This document shows positions 25,334-34,056 of a stretch of 64,000 bases of DNA, in pieces; the stretch's first letter is position 1, and each line of letters begins with the position of its first letter. Location of the stretch: NCBI GenBank assembly GCA_900545305.1, contig UQYD01000004.1:1-64000 (forward strand). The letters run 5' to 3'. The DNA comes from an uncultured Eubacterium sp. (GTDB lineage: Bacteria; Bacillota; Clostridia; Lachnospirales; CAG-274). The notes beneath the pieces were generated by a model. It did not search any database. It was not told where the DNA came from and saw only the letters and a program-made list of their open reading frames with translations. A program made the translations under genes and the position numbers.

Positions 25334-25621
25334 ATGAAAAAGTATGAACTTGCATTAGTTATTGCCCCTACATTAGATGAGGAAGCTTTAGCAGCAGAAA
25401 AGGCCAGCGTAAACGCTCTTATTGAAAGATTCGGTGGTACTGTTGATAAGGTAGACGATTGGGGTAAGCGTAGACTTGCTTACGAAATTAACAAGGTAAA
25501 CGAAGGTTTCTACAGCTTCATCAGCTTCACTGCAGATACTACTGCTCCAGCTGAAATCGAATCTCGTATGCGTATCAAGGAAAACGTGCTTCGTTACTTA
25601 ATCATTGCTGAGGAAGAATAA
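25334..25621 (+). CDS. rpsF: Ribosomal protein bS6
   Basis: 95 residues, the family length. It starts MKKYELALVIAPTLDEE and contains VDKVDDWGKRRLAYEINK and RIKENVLRYLII. It binds bS18 on the small subunit. It is the first gene of the classic rpsF-ssb-rpsR operon. RBS GGAGGTG precedes the ATG. Confidence 0.98.
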   Translation: MKKYELALVIAPTLDEEALAAEKASVNALIERFGGTVDKVDDWGKRRLAYEINKVNEGFYSFISFTADTTAPAEIESRMRIKENVLRYLIIAEEE

Positions 25622-25641
25622 TTCTTTAGGAGGTATGCTTT

Positions 25642-26109
25642 ATGAATAAAGTTATATTATTGGGTCGTATGGCTCGTGATCCTGAAGTTCGTTTCACTCA
25701 AGGTAATGAACCAATGGCAGTTTGCAGATTTGCTGTAGCTGTCGACAGACCATATTCTTCTCGTCGTACTGAAGGCGATGCAACAGCTGATTTTATCAAC
25801 TGTGTATGTTTCGGTAAGCGTGGCGAAAGTATAGGTCAGTATTTCCGTAAAGGAAATAGAATTGCTATTACTGGTAGATTACAGGTTAGCAATTGGCAGG
25901 ATAATAACGGTCAGAAGAGATATTCTACTGATGTTATCGTTGAGGATTTTGAATTCTGTGAAAACAAGGGTTCAAATAGTGGTAGCGTAAATAATGCTAC
26001 TATGAATAGTGCTCCAGCACCTACTCCAAGTCCTGCACAACCAAGTAACAACGGCAATGATTTCTTCCCTATCGATGATAGTGCAGATGATGATATTTTA
26101 CCGTTTTAA
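25642..26109 (+). CDS. ssb: Single-stranded DNA-binding protein
   Basis: 155 residues. The OB-fold domain covers residues 1-108 (MNKVILLGRMARDPEVRFT, then FINCVCFGKRGESIGQYF). A low-complexity Asn/Pro/Ser linker follows, and the acidic tip DDSADDDILPF binds partner proteins. It coats single-stranded DNA in replication and repair. It lies between rpsF and rpsR. Confidence 0.98.
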   Translation: MNKVILLGRMARDPEVRFTQGNEPMAVCRFAVAVDRPYSSRRTEGDATADFINCVCFGKRGESIGQYFRKGNRIAITGRLQVSNWQDNNGQKRYSTDVIVEDFEFCENKGSNSGSVNNATMNSAPAPTPSPAQPSNNGNDFFPIDDSADDDILPF

Positions 26110-26138
26110 TTAAAATTTTGTAAGGAGGGTCTTTTATT

Positions 26139-26369
26139 ATGATGAACAAAAAGCGTGGTCGTAGAAAAAAGCGTGTTTGTAACTTCTGTGTTGAAAAGGT
26201 AAACACTTGTGATTACAAGGACGTAGCTAAGTTACGTAGATTTATCTCTGAAAGAGGTAAGATTCTTCCTAGAAGAATTACTGGTAACTGTGCTAAGCAC
26301 CAGAGAGTTTTAACTACAGCTATCAAGAGAGCTAGACATCTTGCTCTTTTACCATACATTCAGGAATAA
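26139..26369 (+). CDS. rpsR: Ribosomal protein bS18
   Basis: 76 residues, starting MMNKKRGRRKKRVCNFC, with DYKDVAKLRRFISERGKILP and RRITGNCAKHQRVLTTAIKR. It keeps a CxxC near the start, as in zinc-binding S18 forms. It is the last gene of the operon. A strong terminator follows. Confidence 0.98.
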   Translation: MMNKKRGRRKKRVCNFCVEKVNTCDYKDVAKLRRFISERGKILPRRITGNCAKHQRVLTTAIKRARHLALLPYIQE

Positions 26370-26381
26370 TCCTAAAAAATA

Positions 26382-26411
26382 TGACCGTTCGGAAACGAAC
26401 GGTCTTTTTTT
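26382..26411 (+). terminator. Terminator of the rpsF-ssb-rpsR operon
   Basis: GACCGTTCG-gaaa-CGAACGGTC is followed by seven T: a perfect nine-pair stem with a GNRA loop. Confidence 0.93.
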
Positions 26412-26485
26412 GTATCATTTTATCAATATAAGCTACTTATCAAACATATTTACGATAAATATATTTATGGGATTTTTCAATAATA

Positions 26486-27097
26486 TCAACCACCCAAAGT
26501 AACATCTTGCTTACTATACCAATCCAAGGCATTATAAATATGCTCATCTTTATAATCTGGCCACAACTCATCTACTACATAAAAATCAGCATAGACACTT
26601 TGCACAGGCAAAAATCCTGATAATCTCCTCATTCCACCCCAACGAATAACCAAATCAACTCTTGAAATATCTGAGGTATTATAATAATTTACTTTGCCCT
26701 TTAAGTCCCATTCCCAGCTATAATTTACAAGGAAATTAACCTTTGTACCACCTTTACCAAATTTAGTTCTTTTGGTCAAGGGTTTCAATTCTCCCGGAAA
26801 CATCTTTGACTCTGAATTGCCTACTACTAAAAGTTCAGCATCTTCCTTTTCAAGCATTTTAACAGCCTCAACGCAAGCCTTTGTAAAAGCAATAGTCTGT
26901 TCTCTAGGTCTTTTAGTATTATCCACAGTAAAACCATAGAAAGTCACTTCTTCTATACCTAATTTTTGACAGCACTTAAAAGCCTCTACCCCCGGTAGTA
27001 ATCCCTTGGCATAGCCTTCTTCTTTTCTCAAATTCTGACCTCTTGCCCATCTTCTGTTGCCGTCCGGTATAATTCCAATATGTCTTGGTAATTTCAT
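26486..27097 (-). CDS. Divergent, short undecaprenyl diphosphate synthase-like protein
   Basis: 203 residues from the ATG at 27097 (MKLPRHIGIIPDGNRRWARG) after AAAGGAG; typical UppS has about 240-260. The P-loop-like motif reads IIPDGNRRWA instead of IMDGNGRWA. VDNTKRPREQ corresponds to the SxENWxRP motif. The usual NYGGR is NYSWE, and the RTGGE motif is RWGGM, so the Glu that helps bind magnesium is replaced by Met. About 25 residues between these motifs are missing. The C-terminal RLSGFLPVQSVYADFYV and ELWPDY are kept. It is probably a specialised paralogue, not the main UppS. Confidence 0.75.
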   Translation of the reverse strand: MKLPRHIGIIPDGNRRWARGQNLRKEEGYAKGLLPGVEAFKCCQKLGIEEVTFYGFTVDNTKRPREQTIAFTKACVEAVKMLEKEDAELLVVGNSESKMFPGELKPLTKRTKFGKGGTKVNFLVNYSWEWDLKGKVNYYNTSDISRVDLVIRWGGMRRLSGFLPVQSVYADFYVVDELWPDYKDEHIYNALDWYSKQDVTLGG

Positions 27098-27185
27098 TTT
27101 ATCAGCTCCTTTGGTTAAATTATTGCCTGACAAAATGAAATTTATCCACATTTTTACAAAACTTTTTATAGATTATGTGTAAAAA

Positions 27186-27581
27186 TTAAAATTCATAAGG
27201 TGGATTGCCTGAAAAGTCTGCAATTACACCATGAGGATTTTCAATGTAGAACACTTCAAAAATTGGATTATCTGCTGTTTTGTACTGACCTTTTACAATA
27301 GGGTTTTCTATACAAATTTTCTTTACTTCCATATTGTTTTCAAAAACAGCCTTACCTGATAATCTTATCCATTCATACTTTGGAGAAGAAACAGAAATCT
27401 GAATTTCCGGATTTTCCAATATATCTTTGTAAACATCTTTTTGATTATTAGTGCAAAACCATAATTTGCCTCCTACTTCAACAGAAAACATAAATGGTCT
27501 ACACTTTGCTTTGCCATCTCTACCTACAGTTGCAAGATATTGAACAGGGTTTGCCTGTAAAAATTCAACTACTTTTTTCAT
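27186..27581 (-). CDS. Pyridoxamine 5'-phosphate oxidase family (FMN-binding split-barrel) protein
   Basis: 131 residues. The start VVEFLQANPVQYLATVGRDGKAKCRPF and IQISVSSPKYEWIRLSGKAVFE match the small FMN-binding PNPOx-like group. It probably binds flavin or F420-like cofactors; its substrate is unknown. It has its own strong promoter at 27630-27658. The upstream gene on the same strand is an Rrf2 regulator, so regulation by that protein is plausible. Confidence 0.85.
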   Translation of the reverse strand: MKKVVEFLQANPVQYLATVGRDGKAKCRPFMFSVEVGGKLWFCTNNQKDVYKDILENPEIQISVSSPKYEWIRLSGKAVFENNMEVKKICIENPIVKGQYKTADNPIFEVFYIENPHGVIADFSGNPPYEF

Positions 27582-27629
27582 AATATAAGCACCTCCAAAA
27601 TTTTATGTAACTATCTTTGTTACAATGGA

Positions 27630-27658
27630 ATAATATCACATTTACATTGTAATGTCAA
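27630..27658 (-). promoter_or_regulatory. Promoter of the PNPOx-like gene with TTACA/TGTAA half-sites
   Basis: On the minus strand TTGACA (27653-27658), a 17-base spacer and TATTAT (27630-27635). The spacer carries ATTACAATGTAAAT, and CATTGTAAC/GTTAC follows near the start site. These repeated half-sites suggest an operator, perhaps for the neighbouring Rrf2 protein. Confidence 0.7.
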
Positions 27659-27669
27659 TAGTTACAATA

Positions 27670-27708
27670 AAATAAATTTTAAGGCTGTATCCTTTTGAAT
27701 ACAGCCTT
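27670..27708 (-). terminator. Hairpin after the Rrf2 gene
   Basis: AAGGCTGTAT-ccttttga-ATACAGCCTT lies within six bases of the stop. The T-tract on the minus strand is short (AAAATTTA), so termination may be partial. Confidence 0.65.
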
Positions 27709-27713
27709 ATATA

Positions 27714-28157
27714 CTAATCTTCATTTTTAATAAGTTGGGAGGTTTCGTTAATTACATCTGCTAAAGTAGATTTTTTCATTTCATTTTCCATAGCCTGCTG
27801 TATAGCATCTAATCTCTTATCAAGGACATTGTGTATATTTCTACCTACAGGACAAAGAGGGTTTGGATTTTCGTGAAAGTGGAAAAGTCCTTCATCGTCT
27901 ACACAATCTACAGCCTTATACACGTCATAAAATGTAATATCCTTTAAATCCTTGTTTATCTCCATACTTCCCACATTTCCTCTGGCAACTGTAATAATAC
28001 CAGCTGACTTAAGTTTTTGGAGTATTCGCCTTATAACAACAGGATTTACATTAATACTACTTGAAAGAAAATCACTTGTTATTTTATAATCATTTTTAAA
28101 TTCTTCAATACAAGTCAAAATATGCAGTGCTATTGTAAATCGACTTGAAATTTGCAT
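27714..28157 (-). CDS. Rrf2 family transcriptional regulator (YwnA-like)
   Basis: 147 residues. The winged helix at the N-terminus (MQISSRFTIALHILTCIEEF, then VVIRRILQKLKSAGIITVAR) is followed by a dimerisation helix. The motif NPNPLCPVGRNIHNVLD near residue 90 is typical of the YwnA/CymR-like group. The three clustered cysteines of iron-sulfur Rrf2 proteins (IscR) are absent, so no cluster is expected. It starts 17 bases after the ilvB terminator. It probably controls the PNPOx-like gene downstream. Confidence 0.85.
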   Translation of the reverse strand: MQISSRFTIALHILTCIEEFKNDYKITSDFLSSSINVNPVVIRRILQKLKSAGIITVARGNVGSMEINKDLKDITFYDVYKAVDCVDDEGLFHFHENPNPLCPVGRNIHNVLDKRLDAIQQAMENEMKKSTLADVINETSQLIKNED

Positions 28158-28173
28158 ACTAATACCTCCTACA

Positions 28174-28208
28174 CAAAAAACTGCCTACAAGTAAAACCCA
28201 TAGGCAGT
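28174..28208 (-). terminator. Terminator of ilvB
   Basis: On the minus strand ACTGCCTA-tgggttttacttg-TAGGCAGT is followed by TTTTTT, 20 bases after the ilvB stop. Confidence 0.85.
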
Positions 28209-28227
28209 ATAAAATCAAAGACTATTA

Positions 28228-29913
28228 TTAGTTTTCGTTATAGTCATCGAAAGTAATCATATTATCATAGCCCTTACCAGCTGGAATCATAGGGAATACC
28301 TTTTCATCTCTACCGATTTCACAGTTGATAATACAAGGCTTATTGCTTGCAATAGCATCTTTTAATGCTACGTCAAATTCTTCTGGCTTTGTTACATTAT
28401 AGCCATTAGCATGATATGCTTCAGCAAGTTTCATAAAGTCAGTTGCCTTGCCGTCAAGTGTAGTGCTAGAGTATCTAGCATCATAGAATAAATCCTGCCA
28501 CTGTCTAACCATACCTAAAACGTGGTTATTAATAACAATTTCAATAATAGGTACATCATTTGCAATAGCAGTTGCCATTTCAATATGGTTCATATAGAAA
28601 CAGCCGTCACCAGCAATGTTAATAACTACATTATCCGGCTTACCAACCTTAGCACCAATAGCAGCACCAAGACCATAACCCATAGTACCTAAACCACCTG
28701 AAGTAAGGAAATGACGAGGGTACTTATTCTTAATAAACTGACAAGCCCACATCTGATGCTGACCAACTTCTGTTACAACAATGGCATCGCCCTTTGTAAC
28801 TTCGTTAATCTTTTCCATAATGTACTGTGGCTTTAATGAACCATCGTGGTCATACTTTAATGGATTTTCTTTCTTACATTCTTCCATATAAGCCATCCAT
28901 TCTGGTCTTTCTTCCTTATCAAGCATATTGTTAAGACGAACCACAACTTCGTTTACATCGCCGATTACAGAGCCTGTAACAGCAATGTTCTTATTAATTT
29001 CAGCTGGGTCAATATCAATATGTAAAACCTTTGCATTAGGAGCAAAAGTCTTGAAGTTTGTAGCAACTCTATCACTAAATCTTGCACCAAGAGCAATAAA
29101 TAAATCACATTCATTTGCAAGTTTATTAGATGTTACAGTACCGTGCATACCAATCATACCTGTATAGTTAGGTAAATCAGCTGGAACTACACCAAGTGCC
29201 ATAGCTGTACAACAAACCGGCATATCAGTCTTTTCTACAAACTTTATAATCTCTTCACTAGCACTAGAGGCAATACAGCCACCACCACAGTATAAAAATG
29301 GCTTCTTAGCATTCTTAATAAGCTCAACAGCCTTTTTAAGGTCTTCCTTTGTAATTGTGCTTGTTCTCTTTTCAATACGATAAGGCTTTTCTGCTGTGTA
29401 TTCACACATAGCAGCAGTTACGTCCTTAGTAATATCTACAAGTACAGGACCTGGTCTACCCTTCTGTGCAATGTAGAAAGCCTTTCTCATTGTATCAGCA
29501 AGTTTTGTAACGTCCTTTACAATAAAGTTGTGCTTTGTAATAGGCATTGTTACGCCTGTAATATCTACTTCCTGAAAACTGTCCTTACCTAAGTATGGAA
29601 GTCCTACGTTACCAGTAATGGCAACCATAGGAACAGAATCCATATAAGCTGTAGCAATACCTGTAACAAGGTTACAAGCACCTGGACCACTTGTAGCAAG
29701 ACAAACACCAACCTTGCCAGTTGCTCTGGCATAGCCGTCTGCTGCGTGAGCTGCACCCTGTTCGTGAGATGTAAGATAATGCTTTATTTCATCTCTGTGC
29801 TTAAAAAGTGCATCATATATATTAAGAACAGCACCACCTGGATAACCAAAGATAGTGTCAACACCCTGTTCTCTTAAACATTGTACCAATATTTCAGAAC
29901 CGTTAAGTAACAT
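28228..29913 (-). CDS. ilvB: Acetolactate synthase, large (catalytic) subunit
   Basis: 561 residues, full length. The N-terminal thiamine-diphosphate domain has IFGYPGGAVLNIYDAL and the catalytic Glu in HEQGAAHAADGYARATG. The middle FAD domain has ALGARFSDRVATNF. The C-terminal cofactor domain has GDGCFYMNHIEMATA...VINN. It makes acetolactate (valine, leucine) or acetohydroxybutyrate (isoleucine). It starts 20 bases after ilvD. The regulatory subunit gene ilvN is about 11 kb away at the head of the other half of the pathway. Confidence 0.95.
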   Translation of the reverse strand: MLLNGSEILVQCLREQGVDTIFGYPGGAVLNIYDALFKHRDEIKHYLTSHEQGAAHAADGYARATGKVGVCLATSGPGACNLVTGIATAYMDSVPMVAITGNVGLPYLGKDSFQEVDITGVTMPITKHNFIVKDVTKLADTMRKAFYIAQKGRPGPVLVDITKDVTAAMCEYTAEKPYRIEKRTSTITKEDLKKAVELIKNAKKPFLYCGGGCIASSASEEIIKFVEKTDMPVCCTAMALGVVPADLPNYTGMIGMHGTVTSNKLANECDLFIALGARFSDRVATNFKTFAPNAKVLHIDIDPAEINKNIAVTGSVIGDVNEVVVRLNNMLDKEERPEWMAYMEECKKENPLKYDHDGSLKPQYIMEKINEVTKGDAIVVTEVGQHQMWACQFIKNKYPRHFLTSGGLGTMGYGLGAAIGAKVGKPDNVVINIAGDGCFYMNHIEMATAIANDVPIIEIVINNHVLGMVRQWQDLFYDARYSSTTLDGKATDFMKLAEAYHANGYNVTKPEEFDVALKDAIASNKPCIINCEIGRDEKVFPMIPAGKGYDNMITFDDYNEN

Positions 29914-29933
29914 ACCGTTCTCCCTTCTGCTAA

Positions 29934-31592
29934 TTAACCTAAAATTGCACCCTTATCAGCAGAGCTTACAAGCTTAGCATACTTAGCTAAGTAGCCAGTC
30001 TTAATCTTAGGTTCTGGAATTACCCAGTTCTTTCTTCTTTCTTCTAATTCTTCATCGCTAACCTTAACATTAATGTTACCTGCGTTAATGTCGATTTCAA
30101 TAATATCGCCTTCCTGTACAAGACCAATATTACCACCAGCAGCAGCCTCAGGAGAAACGTGACCAATACTAGCACCTCTTGATGCACCACTGAAACGACC
30201 GTCAGTAATAAGAGCAACATCCTTATCAAGCTTCATACCTGCAAGAGCTGATGTAGGAGAAAGCATTTCTCTCATACCAGGGCCACCCTTAGGACCTTCA
30301 TATGTAATAACTACAACATCGCCCTTAACAATTTCGCCACCGAAAATAGCCTTGATTGCAGCTTCTTCACTTGTAAATACTCTTGCTGGACCAGTATGCT
30401 TGAGCATTTCTGGAGCAACAGCACTTCTCTTAACTACGCAACCGTTCTTTGCAATATTACCCTTTAATACAGCAATACCACCTGTCTTTGAATATGGGTC
30501 AGTAACAGGTCTGATAATTTCGCCGTCAGCACCAGCAAAACCTTCAATATTTTCGCCAACTGTCTTTAATGTAACAGTAAGATTATCAAGCTCTAAAAGA
30601 CCTAACTTGTTGATTTCGGCCATAACAGCTCTGATACCACCCTTTTCATTTAATTCTTCAATATAGTGAGAACCTGCAGGAGCAAGGTGACAAAGGTTAG
30701 GAGTCTTTGCACTGATTTCGTTAGCCATTTCAAGGTTTAATTCAACGCCGGCTTCATGAGCAATAGCTGGAAGGTGGAGCATTGAGTTTGTAGAACAACC
30801 TAAAGCCATATCCATAGTTAAAGCATTTCTAAATGCCTTTTCATTCATAATATCTCTTGGCTTAATATCCTTTTCAACTAACTTCATAATCTGCATACCA
30901 GCGTGTTTAGCAAGAGAAATTCTATCGCCATAAACAGCAGGAATTGTACCATTACCTGGAAGTGCCATACCAATAACTTCTGAAAGACAGTTCATAGAGT
31001 TAGCAGTATACATACCTGAACATGAACCACAGCTTGGGCAAGACTTGTTTTCGTATTCCTTTAACTTAGCATCGTCAATAAGACCAGCTTCGTAAGCACC
31101 AACAGCTTCAAAAGTCTTAGAAAGAGAAAGCTTTTCGCAACCCATATGACCAGCAAGCATAGGACCACCACTACATACAATAGCTGGAATATTAAGTCTT
31201 GCAGCAGCCATAAGCATACCAGGAACAATCTTATCACAGTTAGGAATAAGAACTAAACCGTCAAATGCATGAGCCATAGCCTGACATTCTACTGAGTCAG
31301 CAATTAATTCTCTTGTTGGGAGAGAATAGTGCATACCAATGTGACCCATTGCAATACCGTCACATACACCGATTGCAGGTACTTCAATAGGAGTACCACC
31401 AGCTGCAAGAATACCTGCCTTAACAGCCTTTGCAATATTATCAAGATGAATATGACCAGGAATAATTTCATTCTGTGCATTTACTACACCAATGAGTGGT
31501 CTTGAAAGTTCTTCGTCAGTATAACCCATTGCCTTAAATAAAGAACGATGAGGTGTTTTATCTGGTCCTTTTTTTACTCTGTCACTTATCAT
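29934..31592 (-). CDS. ilvD: Dihydroxy-acid dehydratase
   Basis: 552 residues. The Fe-S cluster cysteines lie in PNCDKIVPGM and SCPSCGSCSGMYTANSMNC; the signature GRFSGASRGASIGHVSPEAA lies near the end. It converts dihydroxyisovalerate and dihydroxymethylvalerate to the 2-keto acids of valine and isoleucine. It starts 24 bases after the SLH gene with GAGGAGG as RBS. Its first 60 codons are duplicated in the pseudogene at 33527-33774, about four residues different. Confidence 0.97.
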   Translation of the reverse strand: MISDRVKKGPDKTPHRSLFKAMGYTDEELSRPLIGVVNAQNEIIPGHIHLDNIAKAVKAGILAAGGTPIEVPAIGVCDGIAMGHIGMHYSLPTRELIADSVECQAMAHAFDGLVLIPNCDKIVPGMLMAAARLNIPAIVCSGGPMLAGHMGCEKLSLSKTFEAVGAYEAGLIDDAKLKEYENKSCPSCGSCSGMYTANSMNCLSEVIGMALPGNGTIPAVYGDRISLAKHAGMQIMKLVEKDIKPRDIMNEKAFRNALTMDMALGCSTNSMLHLPAIAHEAGVELNLEMANEISAKTPNLCHLAPAGSHYIEELNEKGGIRAVMAEINKLGLLELDNLTVTLKTVGENIEGFAGADGEIIRPVTDPYSKTGGIAVLKGNIAKNGCVVKRSAVAPEMLKHTGPARVFTSEEAAIKAIFGGEIVKGDVVVITYEGPKGGPGMREMLSPTSALAGMKLDKDVALITDGRFSGASRGASIGHVSPEAAAGGNIGLVQEGDIIEIDINAGNINVKVSDEELEERRKNWVIPEPKIKTGYLAKYAKLVSSADKGAILG

Positions 31593-31616
31593 TTATTTTT
31601 TCCTCCTCACTTTTGT

Positions 31617-33446
31617 TTAAAACAAATTCACTTCTTCCCCTGTAGGTGTGTAATACTTTACAGACTCTTTTCCGTTGTTAGTAATATTTACAAGAAGCAA
31701 ACCATTAATAAACTTAAAGTCTTTTATTGTACCATTTCCACTTATATTGCCTATGTCCTTGCCATAAGAATCATAAGTAGTAATACTATTATTATAGAGA
31801 TATGCTGTTATACCGTTTTCTCCAACTTTTCTGTCGAAAGTAGGAACATTTTGTCGTATAACATTACCATTACTATCTATTATATCATAAGGAGCTATTT
31901 TACTCCAGTTATTTTTATTAAATTTATATACTTCATAGCAACCAGTATTCTGAATTTCTGAAATACTGTCATAACCTTTTTTATAAGCGTCAAAAACTAA
32001 TTGACCACTCATACCTAAAAGGTAATTTTTGCCATTTGTAGTAGCCAAAATACATCCATTACTTGTAAAGCTCATTGTGCCATAACCAGTTACATACTTT
32101 TGACTGTAAGCTCTGTATAATACAGCTTTTCCAGTCTTATTATCCTTTAAAATCATATTTGTGCCATCTATAGCATCTACAGTATATTGGCTCAAATCCA
32201 ATTTAAAACTTTTCAAAATCTGACCTGATGTATTTACGATTATAAAAGAATTATCCTGTTTTTGAAGAACAGTAAGGTTGTTTTCAAATGTACCTGAAAC
32301 ATCTTTATAGACACAAGGAATAACTTCCTTAAAGTTAGAATTAAAGTAGCCTACATAATCTGCGTCTGAATTTTTAAATTTATACATTCCAGAACCAGCC
32401 TTGACTACATAATTGTAAGGGCCATTGTTTTCCCCTGTACTACTGTTGTATATGTATGAACTATGGTCATTGTTAGAAATATAAACTACATTATCCCCGT
32501 TTATATCTACTACATCATAAACATCAGAAATAGCCTCATCGCCCTGTTTATTTAAAACAACACTTTGTGCTACTCCAGCTCCTGAAGAAGTAAGAACCTG
32601 TAAATATTTAGCATTTACTGGATAAACATAACCCTTTTGATTTGCAGTATATGTATTGCCAAAACCGTCATAATACTTAGGGTCATAGTTATACTCACCT
32701 GTATTCCAAATATATGACGCATCAAGGTAATATCTGTTAGTATTAAAGCCTGGATTTAACTTACCTGCTGTATCTAAATCAGGATATAGTTCAGCATCTG
32801 GCTTACTTACACTATCGGGATTTTTATATGTATTATACAATCTTAAAAATGTACAGACAGCCTGTTCCCTAGTATATGAACCTAAAGGGCTAAAGTTTTC
32901 ACTATCTGTTCCTAGCATAACGCCTAAATGATACATAGCATATATTTCATTTCTAGCCCAGTTATGTATCTTAGCTCCATCACTAAAAACGTGAGGCAAA
33001 AATACACCATTTACACCGGTTTTGTTATCTTTTTTGTAATCACTAATAACAGGTGTTGCCTTATCAATAGTATTATAAAGCATTTTTCCTGCCTGTTCCC
33101 TTGTTATAGGGCTATTAGGCTCAAACTTGCCATTACCTACACCACTTACAATACCTAGTTCTGCACATTTTATAACATCACTATCATTTGTGTCTGTAAA
33201 TTTAACTGTAGTAGAAGTACCACTTGTCTTAAAGTCCCATTTATCAAGAGTTTTTACGGCAAGAGAGCAAAATTCAGCTCTCGTAATAGGCTTTTGAAAG
33301 TTATCTTCAAAAGTTGAATTATATATACCCAAGCCCTTGGCTGTATTAACATCATTGATTGCCCAATTTGATGGACTTGCAAAAGAAAACGTACATAAAC
33401 TACCAGCCATAACTACTGTCAAGAATAGAGAAACTAGCTTTTTCAA
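31617..33446 (-). CDS. SLH-domain surface protein with WG-like repeats
   Basis: 609 residues with a signal peptide (1-23, ending SFA). Three S-layer homology domains follow (about 25-65, 75-130, 135-210), with ITRAEFCSLAVKTL, ITREQAGKMLYNTI and YTREQAVCTFLRLY. These anchor proteins to cell-wall polymers. The rest (230-609) is beta-rich with repeats such as VIPCVYKDVSGTF and IIVNTSGQILKSF that resemble WG (KWG) repeats. No catalytic motif is seen. It lies between the fusion pseudogene and ilvD, an unusual place for a surface protein. Confidence 0.85.
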   Translation of the reverse strand: MKKLVSLFLTVVMAGSLCTFSFASPSNWAINDVNTAKGLGIYNSTFEDNFQKPITRAEFCSLAVKTLDKWDFKTSGTSTTVKFTDTNDSDVIKCAELGIVSGVGNGKFEPNSPITREQAGKMLYNTIDKATPVISDYKKDNKTGVNGVFLPHVFSDGAKIHNWARNEIYAMYHLGVMLGTDSENFSPLGSYTREQAVCTFLRLYNTYKNPDSVSKPDAELYPDLDTAGKLNPGFNTNRYYLDASYIWNTGEYNYDPKYYDGFGNTYTANQKGYVYPVNAKYLQVLTSSGAGVAQSVVLNKQGDEAISDVYDVVDINGDNVVYISNNDHSSYIYNSSTGENNGPYNYVVKAGSGMYKFKNSDADYVGYFNSNFKEVIPCVYKDVSGTFENNLTVLQKQDNSFIIVNTSGQILKSFKLDLSQYTVDAIDGTNMILKDNKTGKAVLYRAYSQKYVTGYGTMSFTSNGCILATTNGKNYLLGMSGQLVFDAYKKGYDSISEIQNTGCYEVYKFNKNNWSKIAPYDIIDSNGNVIRQNVPTFDRKVGENGITAYLYNNSITTYDSYGKDIGNISGNGTIKDFKFINGLLLVNITNNGKESVKYYTPTGEEVNLF

Positions 33447-33526
33447 ATTAACACTCCCCCAGAATTAAAATAATCTTAAGAGTAGAGAAAATCCCCACCC
33501 TTAACAATAACTATAAAGTATAAAAA

Positions 33527-33774
33527 TTAAAAATTTTCAATAATAAGTCTGCCCATTTCCTTACAGCCAACCTTCTTTATACCATCGCTCATAATCCTGC
33601 CTTAACAGCCTTTGCAATATTGTCAAAATGAACATGACCTGGGATAATTTCATTCTGTGCATTTACTACACCAATGAGTGGTCTTGAAAGCTCCTCATCA
33701 GTATAACCCATTGCCTTAAATAAAGAACGATGAGGTGTTTTATCAGATTCTTTTTTTACTCTGTCACTTATCAT
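33527..33774 (-). pseudogene. Fusion scar: 5' end of ilvD joined to 3' end of leuB
   Basis: From ATG 33774 the first 60 codons match ilvD (MISDRVKK..., ...GHVHFDNIAKAVKAG) with about four substitutions. At about 33595 the sequence switches to the last 22 codons of leuB (MSDGIKKVGCKEMGRLIIEN, stop at 33527). The join puts a TGA just after it in the ilvD frame, so only about 61 residues of ilvD could be made. Similarity to the region after leuB continues into its hairpin (CCCCACCCTTA near 33500). The intact genes are at 29934-31592 and 35062-36132. Confidence 0.9.
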
Positions 33775-33780
33775 TTTAAC

Positions 33781-34056
33781 ATTTACTCCGCCTATAGGCG
33801 ACATATATCTCAACTTTAAATAAATTTAGCTTAAATATATATTAACAACCTTATATTTCGATTTTAATAGACTATTATTTTAGGATACAACAAAAATCCA
33901 ACTTCGTCAACAACTATATAGCTGTTAATTAATTAATATTTATATTAATATTTATTTTTAAATTAAATCATTTTATAGCCTTATTGTAATATGAAGTGAG
34001 CATTTATTTGAATAAAATTGCAAATATAAAAACAATTTTCTATTACAAAACACCAA
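33781..34056. other. AT-rich gap without recognisable gene
   Basis: The stretch is very AT-rich, including TTAATTAATTAATATTTATA. A small hairpin CGCC-tata-GGCG lies at about 33790-33801 ahead of the pseudogene. I see no coding region, repeat or promoter that I can defend. Confidence 0.5.

Noticed and set aside
27144..27152. A single TTATCCACA, the DnaA-box consensus, upstream of the UppS-like gene; another lies inside mnmE near 13884
   Set aside because: Single boxes occur by chance in AT-rich DNA. An origin needs a cluster beside an AT-rich unwinding element, which is not seen.
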